The notes: generated by a model not told the origin, from the sequence alone. Counted from the first letter of the stretch, positions 23,864-33,421 are shown. The stretch: 64,000 nt of DNA from G963704535 sp963704535 (GCA_963704535.1 OY969916.1:4650001-4714000), one strand, 5' to 3'. A program made the numbers and translations.

Positions 23864-24491
23864 CTACCATCTGCGCGTCCAGAAAGTCTTGCGGAGATAG
23901 GGGTCGCCGTGGGTGCTGTCCAAGTGTTCAGGCATGGGCTCAAGCGGCACCGCCGCACGCCGAAGCGGAAGACCCGCGAGCAGGCCGAGCAGCAGCGCGG
24001 TGAGCATCGCGACGATAGCAGCACCCAGAGCTGGCTTGGTGCTCATCAAGAAGACGATGCCCAGCAGCAGGGCCGCAAGGGTCCGCGCTGCGGCACCCAT
24101 CAGGGGGTCGTGGATTCGTGCGGCAAGGGCATCTGGAATCGGACCACTGAGCCTCCGCGCCGGCCATGGCGAGAACGGCGCGCATGCGGGTATCCAGGAG
24201 CAGTGGGCCGATAGGCGCCATGACCGCCAGGCTACCAAGCGCAACGACAATCCAGCCCGTCCGCAATCCCCAGGTGCCGAGGGCCATCACCAGCCCGGTC
24301 GCAATGATCAGCAGGACACTGATAACCATCAGCGGCGAGACGACGATGATCAGCCAGGCAATCGCGCGCACCTGCTCGACGCGCCACGCGCGGCGCAGAG
24401 CCGCCAAGCCGAGCAGCCAGACACCCAGGCTCACGCCGGCGCCAAGCGCACCGCTGATGTGGAGAAATAGGGCGAGTGTGTAGTTGCTCAT
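23864..24491 (-). pseudogene. DUF2269-like four-helix membrane protein with a frameshift
   Basis: The first frame (ATG 24491) encodes MSNYTLALFLHISGALGAGVS-type sequence and three helices up to MRAVLAMA; near 24160 the frame is lost and the rest continues in another frame as ARRLSGPIPDALAARIHDPLMGAAARTLAALLLGIVFLMSTKPALG to the stop at 23864. Joined, it gives about 208 residues resembling DUF2269 integral membrane proteins. The single shift in otherwise clean sequence may be a sequencing error. Sits between the Rph-like enzyme and the kinase, 13 and 17 bp away. Confidence 0.7.
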
Positions 24492-24503
24492 TATAGTCCC
24501 CAC

Positions 24504-27236
24504 TTATGCATCCGCCGTTGACTCGATCGAGACGGTGCCGGCGCTTCCATCCACCGTGATGCGGCTGCCACTCGCGATGCGCTCGGTGGCACCCAGCACA
24601 CCGACGACCGCCGGAATGCCATACTCGCGCGCCACGATCGCGCCGTGGGCCATCACGCCCCCAAATTCCATCACCAGACCGCCAGCGGTCAGAAACAGCG
24701 GCGTCCACCCAGGATCGGTGGCCGATGCCACCAGGATCTCGCCCGGTGCCAATTCACTGTCATGCGGGTCGCGCACGACACGAGCCAGGGCGGTGATTCG
24801 GCCCGGCGCGGCCCCTAGTCCTTGGAGTGTCGCGTGGGCGGAAGCCGAGAGGGGCGCTTCGACCACCGGGCTCGTGCCATCCGAAAGCAGCACTAGTGGG
24901 ACCTGGCGCCGCAGGCGCTCCTGGGCAACGCACGCGCGGCGCTCGCGCACTATGGCGCGGAGGTCCTTTCCGTCCAGCCCGCCGCGCAGGTCCGGGAGGC
25001 TGAGGAAGAAAACGTCATCAGCCGCTTCCAGACGACCCTGTTGGGCAAGCTCCTCGCCGATCGGTTGAAGCAGTGTGCGCAGATCGGCCAGCAGCAATGC
25101 CAGGCAGAACCGTGGCATTTCACGTAGGCCACCAAGCGCGCGGGCACGCCGCAGCAGGAAGCCGACCAGCAGCCCACGCGCGCAACTCTTGCGCTGGGCA
25201 CGGCGGGTGAGTTCGGCGACCATCGCCTCTGCCGCCCGCGCCGCGCGCTGAAACTGCCGCTCGGGCGAATCGGAGGAGGCGTCACGTTGAAGATAGCTCA
25301 CCAGCACGCCGAGCAGATAGGTTGGGTCCTCGGACCAGCGCGGCACGCCCAGGTCGAGTTCGGCGACGCTGCGATGGCCGTACTGCGCCAGAAAGTCGGC
25401 CAGGCCCTGCTGCAAGCAGGCCGGAAGCTGCTCCTGTCGATAGGCTGCGGCGAGCTGCGCGGCCGGCGTCGCCCGCACCAGGGACGCGACCGCCGGCTCG
25501 GCCTGAACGCGCTGTGCCAGCGCCCAAAGCGCGCGATTCATCTCAGTGGTTGGGTTATCCGGCAGGCCACGCAGGAGCGCCTGGCATTCGTCATCCGAGG
25601 CCAGATCGCCCAGGAGCCTGGCAGCAAGGCTGAAGGTTGCCATGCCGCTGAGCATCGCCGGCGCCGCGGCCGAGAGCAGGCGAGGTGTGGCGTCAGCGAT
25701 CCGCTGTTCCACCATGGCCAGACGCATACGCGCATCTGTGGATGTTAGGGCTGGATCGGCGGTGTGGAGCAGCCGCATCAGCCGGAGGAAGCGCCTGCGC
25801 ACGGTGGCGGGCCAGAGCAGTGCCAGCAGTAGAGAGTATGGCAGGCGCGTGCGGAGGAGCGCGCGACCGATCGTACGGATGAGCCGGGCGCGGGAGGTAG
25901 GCAGGAGCGTGAGCCATGGATTGTTGATGAGTTGCTGGAAGATCGTAGCGGCATGGGCCTCGGCCTGCGCTAGCACACGGGTCAGGAGTGCGCGACCAAA
26001 CGAGTGGCGTAGCGCCGGTGTCACGTCGAAGAACACGCGGGACGCGGCCTCGGTGACGAAGGATGGGCCGGCCAGCGGGTCAGGTGGTGGGAATCCCGCA
26101 AATGTCGTGATCGCCGACGCCAGCAGGCGGATGGCTGAAATCCCGATCGGCGTGAATGGCTGCGCGGTGCCCTGCTGGAGCGTGAAGGAGAGGTAGACGC
26201 GCAGTTCCGAGTCGGTCGGCGGCGCATCAAGCGGCAGGGGAAACAGTGTCGTGATTGGACGGGCCTGAAGCAGCCAGACCTGCCCGGTCGCATCGATCGC
26301 CCACTCGATATCCTGGGGCGCGCCCATATGCTTCTCGACCTGTACACCCATGGCCGTGAGCGCGTGAATCTGGGCATCTGACAGACTGGGTCGGTCTGGC
26401 TGGGGGGCGCGCTCGACCTGCCGGGTGCCGCCATCAGCGATCGCCTGGATGACGACGTGTTTGTCTCCCAGGCGCCGCTCGACGATGGTATTGGTCGCGC
26501 TGTTGACCACAAAGTGGTCGGGGGTGGTCAGGCCGGCGACGACCGCCTCGCCCAATCCCGGATTGGCGGCGATGACCGCCTCACGACGTCTGCCAGTGAG
26601 CGGGTTGGCGGTGAACAGGACGCCGGCGACCTGGGCATCCACCATGCGCTGGACGACGATGGCCAGGCGCACATCACGCGGATCGATGCCCAGCTCGGCA
26701 CGATAGCGCACCGCGCGGTCACTCCAGAGTGAGGCCCAGCAACTTTGTATCGCCTGGAGCAGCGCCTCGACGCCCAGGATATTGAGCGACGTATCATGCT
26801 GACCGGCAAAGCTGGCAAGGGGCAGATCTTCGGCGGTCGCCGAGGAGCGCACCGCCACCGGAAACGCCGTTCCCATCGCGAGCGCCTGGTATGTGTCAGC
26901 GATGGCGGTGATAATGTGCTTTGGTATGGGCGCTTGCAGCAGGGCGGCGCGCGTGTTCGCGGCCAATTGTTCCAGACGTGGGCCACCGCCACGCGGAAGC
27001 GCCGCCAGTTCCTCCAAGATGGGATCGAGCCGTGGGGCATCGTTCATCTGCGCATATGCGGCGGTGGTGAGGCAGAAGCCCGCAGGCACCGACAGCCCGG
27101 CGCGGATCAGCGCGCCAAGGTTGGCCGCCTTGCCGCCGACGAGCGGGAGCAGGGTCGGATCGAGCGCGTGCAATGGCAAGACCAGCGCCCGCTCAAGCGC
27201 ATCGCTGTGCGGTTCCTGGTTCAGCTCTGTATCCAC
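24504..27236 (-). CDS. PEP-synthase / rifampicin phosphotransferase-like dikinase
   Basis: A 910-residue protein with the three-part layout of rifampin phosphotransferase (Rph) and PEP synthase. The N-terminal ATP-binding domain has LVGGKAANLGALIRAGLSVPAGFCL and VRSSATAEDLPLASFAGQHDT. The central helical part (about 340-780) is where Rph binds rifampicin. The swivelling phosphohistidine domain at the C-terminus reads FGGVMAHGAIVAREYGIPAVVGV. No separate PEP/pyruvate-binding TIM barrel follows, which favours Rph over PEP synthase. It heads an operon with the membrane protein and two-component pair; whether it inactivates rifamycins or acts on another substrate is not shown. Confidence 0.82.
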   Translation of the reverse strand: MDTELNQEPHSDALERALVLPLHALDPTLLPLVGGKAANLGALIRAGLSVPAGFCLTTAAYAQMNDAPRLDPILEELAALPRGGGPRLEQLAANTRAALLQAPIPKHIITAIADTYQALAMGTAFPVAVRSSATAEDLPLASFAGQHDTSLNILGVEALLQAIQSCWASLWSDRAVRYRAELGIDPRDVRLAIVVQRMVDAQVAGVLFTANPLTGRRREAVIAANPGLGEAVVAGLTTPDHFVVNSATNTIVERRLGDKHVVIQAIADGGTRQVERAPQPDRPSLSDAQIHALTAMGVQVEKHMGAPQDIEWAIDATGQVWLLQARPITTLFPLPLDAPPTDSELRVYLSFTLQQGTAQPFTPIGISAIRLLASAITTFAGFPPPDPLAGPSFVTEAASRVFFDVTPALRHSFGRALLTRVLAQAEAHAATIFQQLINNPWLTLLPTSRARLIRTIGRALLRTRLPYSLLLALLWPATVRRRFLRLMRLLHTADPALTSTDARMRLAMVEQRIADATPRLLSAAAPAMLSGMATFSLAARLLGDLASDDECQALLRGLPDNPTTEMNRALWALAQRVQAEPAVASLVRATPAAQLAAAYRQEQLPACLQQGLADFLAQYGHRSVAELDLGVPRWSEDPTYLLGVLVSYLQRDASSDSPERQFQRAARAAEAMVAELTRRAQRKSCARGLLVGFLLRRARALGGLREMPRFCLALLLADLRTLLQPIGEELAQQGRLEAADDVFFLSLPDLRGGLDGKDLRAIVRERRACVAQERLRRQVPLVLLSDGTSPVVEAPLSASAHATLQGLGAAPGRITALARVVRDPHDSELAPGEILVASATDPGWTPLFLTAGGLVMEFGGVMAHGAIVAREYGIPAVVGVLGATERIASGSRITVDGSAGTVSIESTADA

Positions 27237-27478
27237 GACAACACCTCCTCAGAACAGCGATAGAGCACAAGGGGGTGAACGACACCGGCGGCTCAACACT
27301 CACAGTCCAGTGTAATGCCCGTCCTGCATACGCGGAAGTGCGATCGATCCTGATGTGGTCGTGACAAATGTCATAGGTGCGCTCCTTGCGCGGCGCATGA
27401 TGCGTCCTTTTTCGTGCGGCAAGCGATACAACAGGAGCCACCCGACAGAATCAATGAACGTGTCCTCGAAATCCTCTC
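27237..27478. other. Intergenic region with a TGCGTCCTTTTT motif
   Basis: About 240 bp between the Rph-like start and the next MerR-type promoter. The only notable signal is TGCGTCCTTTTT at 27401-27412, the same core as upstream of arsM, though the second TGCGTC at +20 is not conserved here. No gene seen. Confidence 0.5.
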
Positions 27479-27509
27479 TTGAATTAAAGTGTACTTTAAG
27501 TTGTATACT
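27479..27509 (+). promoter_or_regulatory. MerR-type promoter of the truncated LCCPF copy
   Basis: TTGAAT (27479-27484) and TATACT (27504-27509) flank a 19-bp spacer with TTAAAGTGTACTTTAAGTTG, identical to the spacer at 10083-10101. The following leader also matches the one after 10107. Confidence 0.82.
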
Positions 27510-27575
27510 CCCTCCGAGTGAACCGAATCCTCTTTGCCTGAGCCACTGAGGAGAATAGCCAAAGAGGGAATTCCG

Positions 27576-27740
27576 ATGTCGACCGATACCAAACCTCAGA
27601 ATGACGTCGTGATTGCTTGCGATCCGCATGCCCTTACCGACGAGGAGCATAAACGTTGGATGGAGAGCATCGAGCCGCAATTGTATGGGGCGGTGCAGGA
27701 AATCCAGGAATTGCCCGATGGATATGCCTTTCGTACTTAG
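27576..27740 (+). pseudogene. Truncated third copy of the LCCPF gene
   Basis: ATG 27576 starts MSTDTKPQNDVVIACDPHAL, which matches the start of the protein at 10160 for about 52 codons (through ELPDGYAFR). At 27733 the similarity stops abruptly and the sequence enters the peptidase-like gene on the other strand, giving a stop at 27740. The LCCPF motif is lost, so the product is almost certainly not functional. The intact promoter shows that gene and control region were duplicated together and then cut by recombination. Confidence 0.82.
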
Positions 27741-28508
27741 CGTCAGATCATGGGGCTGCTGGTAGAAATCGTCAGCCTGGAGCATATTCAGATAGTGCGA
27801 AAAGGCATACAGGTAGCATGGTCCACCAATAGTAAAGCCGACCGCATCGCAGAACAGCTCTTGTGCCCAGGCGTACCAAGTGTTCATGATTCGCTGCTGG
27901 TGCTGCGCCTGGTCCTCGGCGTAGCGGTCGTTACGTTGTGAAAGTGGCCGAAGCATATCGGCAACGTTTTCTTGAAGCTCTGCCACCAGATCGTCCAACT
28001 CCTTCTGATGGCAAAGGTAGAGTTGGTGTCCAGTCTCGTGGAAAGAGAGCAGTAGAAAACGTAGTCCGCGCTGATGGACACTCGGAACGTAGTACAGGGA
28101 TATTCCCATTTCTCGGAAGGGCCAGATTCCCCACTCTCCATCACTGAACACCGGCCGGAAAGATGCCGTTTGTGGGTGAATCCGGTGCTGCCATGCGATG
28201 ATCTCCAGGCAGAGCCGCTCATTCATAGTCGCACGCAGCACGGGCATAGCCAGGTGGATACTGAGCAAGTCGAAGCGACGCTTAGTATATTGCGTATTGC
28301 TGAGTACATCCTCAAGTATATCGGCCTGCCCAATCTGTAGGTAGCTCAGATTCTGCTGTGCCAGTGTACGTAGCTTCTCGCACACCGTCAGCAGCCGCAC
28401 GCGATAGGTCTGAAGGGTCTCCGGTATCCGAGCCTTTCCACCCGACCGCATGAGAACCTCAATATCGCCCAACAGATCCCGATTACGGCGCTGTAACCTG
28501 TCACGCAT
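27735..28508 (-). pseudogene. HExxH metallopeptidase-like protein, C-terminus lost
   Basis: ATG 28508 (GGGGGAGG upstream) opens MRDRLQRRNRDLLGDIEVLM. Residues about 148-164 read LLLSFHETGHQLYLCH, an HExxH zinc motif, and NTWYAWAQELFCDAVGF about 60 residues later could supply the third ligand Glu. No family name is recognised. The genuine gene ends at the junction with the LCCPF fragment near 27734; the frame happens to stay open to 27300, producing a chimeric tail that is antisense to the fragment and unlikely to be meaningful. The upstream neighbour is the frameshifted gene at 28511. Confidence 0.7.
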
Positions 28509-28510
28509 GG

Positions 28511-28958
28511 TTATGCCTCCCCCAATGGACCAGTCACGTCACCGCGGATGTGGTGTTCGACGAGTCGGCGCAGATCGTGAAGACATTCGACCAATCTGGG
28601 CAGGTCATCGGGATTCTGCGACTGGGCAAGCCGCTCCAGTTCCGCTATGGAAACTGTATCAGGGGGGAGCGTTCCGGCCGACGCTCCTTTTGCGACAGGT
28701 AACGTGTCGCGAGGGCTCCGAAATGAGGGTCGGTCCCGACCACAGTGCGATCCCGGCTTGTTTCGACACTTTCCAATACGCGCTGAAAGCGCTGAAGGAA
28801 GTCGAGCACCCGCTCACGGGCATTTTGTACCTCCCAAGTCCGGCAATATCGGAGCGTCCGGCGAGGGTCAGCTTCGCCTGTATCGAAAGCGTGGTAATAG
28901 CAGCGATCAGATCTTGGGTTTGTTCAAAGCTCGACGCTGCCAGCCAGTCGCTCTTCAT
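28511..28958 (-). pseudogene. Unknown protein of about 150 residues, broken by two frameshifts
   Basis: Piecing three minus-strand frames together gives one plausible product: MKSDWLAASSFEQTQDLIAA, then YYHAFDTGEADPRRTLRYC and WEVQNARERVLDFLQRFQRV through ATRYLSQKERRPERS, then TVSIAELERLAQSQNPDDL and VECLHDLRRLVEHHIRGDV to a TAA at 28511, 2 bp before the ATG of the peptidase-like gene. The pieces have strong amphipathic, codon-biased character, while the other frames do not. No family recognised. Probably the first gene of an operon with the peptidase. Confidence 0.5.
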
Positions 28959-29039
28959 AAAACCCTCCCGCCTGGCAGCAGCGTGCCGCGCATACTAAAT
29001 CTGCTCTCTACACGTTTTCGTTTATTGCCTAATTTTGCA

Positions 29040-29500
29040 CGTATCTCGGCTGGACCCGTTGCTCTGCCAGCTCAGGAGAAACGCGGTCGAGCAGATCGCC
29101 CCGCTTGCGCTTCGTCACCAAGAGCGGCAGGCCCACATGGCGCGCCAGGCGTTCGCAGTATGGAAGCGCCGACTCCCAGGCCGCTATGGATGCACAGGCG
29201 CGGCCCGCTATGGCCGCGCCGATCCAGCTCGGCGTTGCCTTGGAAATGTGGGTCGGCGAGAATGGGGAGTATCGTTATCAGCAGACGGTCGCGGCCCGTC
29301 TCAATGTAGCTGATGATGATATGTCTGATCGTGGCAGTCAGCGCGGCGAGCGGCTCCCCGTCGGCTTCGCCGGTTGTGCCCCAGGCCGCAACGACCAAAA
29401 AGACACTATCAGGCAGTGGTAGAAGGCGACTACATACCGATCGTCGGTGCCGTCCAATGGCCAGAACACCCCTTCCTGCACGTCCTTCTCATCGGCGGCG
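29040..29500 (-). pseudogene. Degraded coding remnant
   Basis: Two minus-strand frames have protein-like stretches: LVVAAWGTTGEADGEPLAAL onward (from about 29400), and AWESALPYCERLARHVGLPL followed by KRKRGDLLDRV ending at a stop near 29040. The second resembles the end of a PAPS-reductase-like protein. No continuous gene; assignment weak. Confidence 0.3.
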
Positions 29501-29513
29501 CGGTGTTACCGCT

Positions 29514-32030
29514 TCAGGGCAACTCGTTGTCATTCGTGGAGTGCTCTGTGTCGTCCCCAACTGCACGCTGGCTGGTAGGTAGGCGTAGCGCTGCTGGCAG
29601 ATCCTCTCCCACTTCCAGCCGCTCCAACAGCGCTGCGTGTTCTGCCGCTTTAACGTGCCCAATTTCCTGTTCATAGGCCACAGCGGCACGTAACAGCGGC
29701 AACATCTCCTCCTGCTCCCCTTGCTGGGCCAGCGCCAGCCCGAACAGCCAATTGCATTGCGCTTCCCCCCAGCGATCACCCGTCTCTTGGAACAGTGCGC
29801 CTGCCTGCGTATAGGTGTTGCTTGCTTGCGCCATGTCCCCTTGAAGCGCCTGGGTGCGGGCAAGATTGCCCAAGACATAGGCTTCCAGCCGCCTATTCTC
29901 GATCGCGCACACGATACTATGGGCTGCCTCGTAGAACTCGATCGCACGACCCATGTCGCCCAGTTCCGTGTAGGTCTTGCCCAGGTTGCAGAGAATACAG
30001 CCTTCGGAGTAGCGATCACCAAATTCGCGGGTGATCGCGAGAGCCTGCTTGTTATAGCTGATAGCTTTGGGAACTTCGCCCAGTTCGCAGTAGGAGGTGG
30101 CCAGGTTGGCCAAAGCAAGGCTTTCCTGATGGCGGTTGCCAAGCTCACAGGCGATGGCAAGATGCTGCTCATAATAGCTGATGCCCTTGGACAGCTCGCC
30201 CAGGCCGTAATGAGCGTGGCCCAGGTGGGCGAGGATGTGGCCTTCGCCTTGGCGGTTGCCTGCCTTGCAATGGATGGCGAGGGCCTGCTCGAAGTACGTG
30301 ATGGCCTTATGAATCTGGCCCAGTTCAAAGTAGGCCATGCCCAGGTAGCCCAGGGCGCGTGCTTCTTCACGAAGGTCGCCCAGGCGTCGGGCCGCCATTC
30401 GTACACGTTCCCATTTTGGGAGGCTCTCGCGCTGCGGATCAGAGCGCAGGTACCCGATCTGGCGTGACGCCCGAGCAATGTCGAGGAGCAACTGGTCGCC
30501 CGCTGGCGTCTCGGCTTGAAGCTGCGCCCAGCGGAAGGCAGCATCGAAGTGGGCGCGTTCGGCATCGAACTGTGAGAGCGCGAGCAGGGCCGGCTCGCTA
30601 CCGGCCAGGTATTGGTGCTCAAGTTGCTCTGCGAGCGCAACCATGGCCCGTGCGTAGCGCCACATCGTCGCCTCTCGCTCGCCATCACGCTCCAACGCGT
30701 TACGTGCCAGATCGCGCACCAAGTCATGCAGCCGCCAGCGCCCCTGCTCACCATTGTAGAGCACCAGGTTGCGCCGTAGCAGGCGATGCAGGACCTCCAC
30801 AACATTCACGCCGTCTGCTGCCACAACGACCGAGAGCGCCAAAGGGGTGGCGAAATCCACGGCAAACACGCCCAACTGGCGGAACACCGCTTGTGTGGCC
30901 GCGTCGAGTTGCGTATAGCTCAACATCAGCGAGGCCTCCACGTCCAGATGCGGATCGTCGGGGTCACGCAGGTAGCTCAGGCGCTGCCGTGCATCGCGCA
31001 GGAGTGCGAGGTAGTCGGCCACATCCAGTGCTGGGATCGTACGCAGGATTCCGCCACTGACCCGCAGCGCGAGCGGTAAAGAACCACAGGCCCGCGCGAG
31101 TGCCTGTGCCTCATCTGCCGTCAACCGGGGACAAACATGCCGCAGCAGCGCGATCGCCTCGGCCTCCGCGAGTTGTTCCAGGTCGATTATTGTCATGCCT
31201 GGCAGGAGGAAGCGAGACCGGCTGGTGATCAGCAGTGCGCTGCCGGCGGGTGGGATGAGCGCCTGCACCTGCACGACACCTGCCGCATCATCCGCCAGAA
31301 TCAGTACCCGCTGGTTATGTAAGAGGGTGCGGTAGTGCTGCTCCAGCGCCGGCAGGTCGTCGGGCAGTCTGGCCTCGGGGATGAGGGTATGGATGACCGC
31401 TTGTAGGGTCTGTTGCGGGGTAAGCGGGGTGGCGCTACTGCCGCGCAGGTTGAGCATAAGCTGGGCATCGGGAAAGGTGTCGCGCAACTGGTGTGCGATG
31501 GCATAGGCCAGTTCAGTCTTGCCGATCCCACCCATCCCCTGCACCCCGCTGATGATCGCGCCGCGCTCCGCAGCCAGGGCACGACGCAGCGCACTCACCA
31601 ACTGGTCGATCTCCTGCGCCCGCCCGACGAAGTCGGCGACCGGCGCGCGCAGTTGGTGGCAGGGAGCGTGGGGTGGTGCAGCGGCCGAGGTGGCAGCGCG
31701 GGCCGGATCGGATGCTGGGGTCAGCGGCCAGGTGGCAAGCAGCGCGGCGAGGGCACGGTCGTCGGTCTGCTTCGCCTGGGTGTCTAGCGTTGCGAGCGGG
31801 GGGTGCCCAGCGGCGCGGAGCAAGGCGGTGGTGTCCGCCGCGTCAAGTCCCAGCGCATGTGCGAGCGTGAGCACATCGGCGACGAAACGCGGACGCCGCA
31901 CGATGCCACTCGTCCACTTCTCAATCGTACTGATCGAGATGCTGGTGAGTTGGGCCAGGTCGCTATTGCTGCGCCGCGCCCGCGCCATAAACCCCCGCAG
32001 GGTGGTGGTGAAATCGCTCCTGTCCTCCAT
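29514..32030 (-). CDS. AfsR-like STAND regulator: HTH, NB-ARC and TPR domains
   Basis: An 838-residue signal-transduction ATPase. Residues 1-90 hold an XRE-type HTH (LAQLTSISISTIEKWTSGIVRRP). The NB-ARC domain follows a DFVGRAQEIDQLV box, with Walker A SGVQGMGGIGKTELA, Walker B VLILADDA, ITSRSRFL sensor and GSLPLALRVSGG. A winged-helix part follows, then eight or so TPR-like repeats (for example ALGYLGMAYFELGQIHKAITYFEQALAI) to near residue 790. This is the architecture of bacterial STAND regulators that sense an unknown ligand through the repeats. The ATG at 32030 has GAGGAG close upstream; ATG 32063 is in frame. Confidence 0.88.
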   Translation of the reverse strand: MEDRSDFTTTLRGFMARARRSNSDLAQLTSISISTIEKWTSGIVRRPRFVADVLTLAHALGLDAADTTALLRAAGHPPLATLDTQAKQTDDRALAALLATWPLTPASDPARAATSAAAPPHAPCHQLRAPVADFVGRAQEIDQLVSALRRALAAERGAIISGVQGMGGIGKTELAYAIAHQLRDTFPDAQLMLNLRGSSATPLTPQQTLQAVIHTLIPEARLPDDLPALEQHYRTLLHNQRVLILADDAAGVVQVQALIPPAGSALLITSRSRFLLPGMTIIDLEQLAEAEAIALLRHVCPRLTADEAQALARACGSLPLALRVSGGILRTIPALDVADYLALLRDARQRLSYLRDPDDPHLDVEASLMLSYTQLDAATQAVFRQLGVFAVDFATPLALSVVVAADGVNVVEVLHRLLRRNLVLYNGEQGRWRLHDLVRDLARNALERDGEREATMWRYARAMVALAEQLEHQYLAGSEPALLALSQFDAERAHFDAAFRWAQLQAETPAGDQLLLDIARASRQIGYLRSDPQRESLPKWERVRMAARRLGDLREEARALGYLGMAYFELGQIHKAITYFEQALAIHCKAGNRQGEGHILAHLGHAHYGLGELSKGISYYEQHLAIACELGNRHQESLALANLATSYCELGEVPKAISYNKQALAITREFGDRYSEGCILCNLGKTYTELGDMGRAIEFYEAAHSIVCAIENRRLEAYVLGNLARTQALQGDMAQASNTYTQAGALFQETGDRWGEAQCNWLFGLALAQQGEQEEMLPLLRAAVAYEQEIGHVKAAEHAALLERLEVGEDLPAALRLPTSQRAVGDDTEHSTNDNELP

Positions 32031-32063
32031 AGACTCCTCACTGTTGGTGTGGTGTCGGGACAC

Positions 32064-32405
32064 ACGGCAGAGGAATGGAGGAGAAATGGTGGAGAACTCT
32101 GCTTGATGAGACGTTGCGATCCGGCTATGCTACGGATAGCTACTCGGACCCAGACAAGCCACCTTTATAGCGGAGAGACAGGTAGTGTGAGAATCTCGCG
32201 GCCTGCTGGCCCTCCCACGGCGCCAGCGGTGCAGTCCAGGGCATGCTGCCCTTGCAGACCTGGCACGTGCCTAGTATAGCATAGATCGGTCCTACCTCCG
32301 CAAGCGGCGAGTGGAACTCAAAAAACAGTTTGCCAAGGGGTGTGATTTTCGCATCTAATACCATGCATCGTGCTTTGTTAGCCAAGAGTAAAGGAGGGAT
32401 CAGGT
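32064..32405. other. Intergenic region, no gene recognised
   Basis: About 340 bp upstream of two divergent genes. No convincing coding frame or hairpin; promoters were not clear. Confidence 0.4.
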
Positions 32406-32813
32406 ATGCGATCACGGCTATTCTCCATTCCCGGTCTGTTGGTGCTTATCGTCGTGGGTGTGTTCGCGCTTCAGCCGTTTGCGCCGCCTAGAACGGCACA
32501 GGCGACCTCGCCGCTCGCGATTGATCACCTTTGGTGCGAACAAGTTGACCCCTACCCAAACGGCAACCTCAGAACGATGTGCTATGCGTTTACATCAGGT
32601 GGAACTGGAAGTCACACACATACCTGGTCTCTGACACAAGGGGGGTGGCCTATTGCCACGTTTGACGGACCGTACTTCAGCCAGATCGAGCGGCCATGTT
32701 CAGCATATAACTATGTGACATTCTGGTTCAATGTGACGGACGGCAGTGGCGCGCAGATTACACGATCGACATCCGTTCTCTGTAACCACAATCCAATAGA
32801 TCCATTGGACTGA
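32406..32813 (+). CDS. Small secreted protein of unknown function
   Basis: 135 residues with an N-terminal signal peptide (LFSIPGLLVLIVVGVFALQPF, cleavage after a TAQA-type site). The mature part contains four Cys (in HLWCEQ, TMCYAF, ERPCSAY and VLCNH), consistent with two disulfides, and a beta-rich, Ig-like pattern (HTHTWSLTQGGWP, YVTFWFNVTDGSG). No family name. GGAGG precedes the ATG. A strong hairpin terminator lies about 100 bp downstream. Confidence 0.75.
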   Translation: MRSRLFSIPGLLVLIVVGVFALQPFAPPRTAQATSPLAIDHLWCEQVDPYPNGNLRTMCYAFTSGGTGSHTHTWSLTQGGWPIATFDGPYFSQIERPCSAYNYVTFWFNVTDGSGAQITRSTSVLCNHNPIDPLD

Positions 32814-32917
32814 CACCGTTTTGCACCATGAGCGCACGATAGCGCTCAGATGGGCTCCACTAGCTTCACTATCTTGCCTCCATGCCGGAGCATCCCGCAC
32901 GGATGAATAGATGCAGA

Positions 32918-32940
32918 AACCCGCCCAAGGGCGGGTTTTC
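32918..32940. terminator. Bidirectional terminator
   Basis: AAACCCGCCC-AAG-GGCGGGTTTTC: an 8 to 10-bp stem flanked by A and T runs on either side, serving the gene at 32406 and possibly the convergent gene at 33038. Confidence 0.8.
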
Positions 32941-33037
32941 TGTTGCGTAGAGTATAGCTGTAGGTTGGAAGCGACCCGGCGCATATAGCAACCGGGGCGC
33001 TCTTTCACTATCGGACTATCGGATGCGGCAGCACAGC

Positions 33038-33421
33038 CTAGTTCGTGGTGAGTGACATGCTGATCCGCGTGTTGGTTGTCGTGCTGGGGTTGGTGGCGCA
33101 GAGCTTAAACTTGCCAGGGAAGACCGCGCCCTGCGGCAGAGTGTTGGTGAACGTCACGTTGAACCCGGTCGAGGTGGGCGCACTGTAGATCGGATTGGTC
33201 GCGTTGACCGCGCCATTGTAGACCACGAAGTTCGCCCCGCCGGCGTTGGCGATGCCCTGTGCATTGGCGTAAGTAATAGCAGTTTGCGGGGTCAGACAGA
33301 CGGTCGCGCCGGGTGCCAGGCGCAGGTCCGTGACGCTGCTTGAGCCAGCGAAGGCGGGAACGACAGTGAGAAGGCCGATCAGCAGTGCGCCAACCAGCGC
33401 GACCAGTTTGCCACGAAGCAT
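33038..33421 (-). CDS. Small secreted protein of unknown function
   Basis: 127 residues. Signal peptide GKLVALVGALLIGLLTVVPAFA followed by a Thr/Asn/Ala-rich beta-type mature domain with two Cys (ATVCLTPQ and KLCATNP), ending TRISMSLTTN. No recognised family. ATG 33421 has AAAGGAA upstream; an in-frame ATG ten codons earlier would put charged residues before the signal and is less likely. Confidence 0.7.
   Translation of the reverse strand: MLRGKLVALVGALLIGLLTVVPAFAGSSSVTDLRLAPGATVCLTPQTAITYANAQGIANAGGANFVVYNGAVNATNPIYSAPTSTGFNVTFTNTLPQGAVFPGKFKLCATNPSTTTNTRISMSLTTN

Noticed and set aside
27300..27734. C-terminal 145 residues of the open frame of the metallopeptidase-like gene
   Set aside because: They are the antisense of the duplicated LCCPF promoter and gene fragment, so the frame is open by chance.
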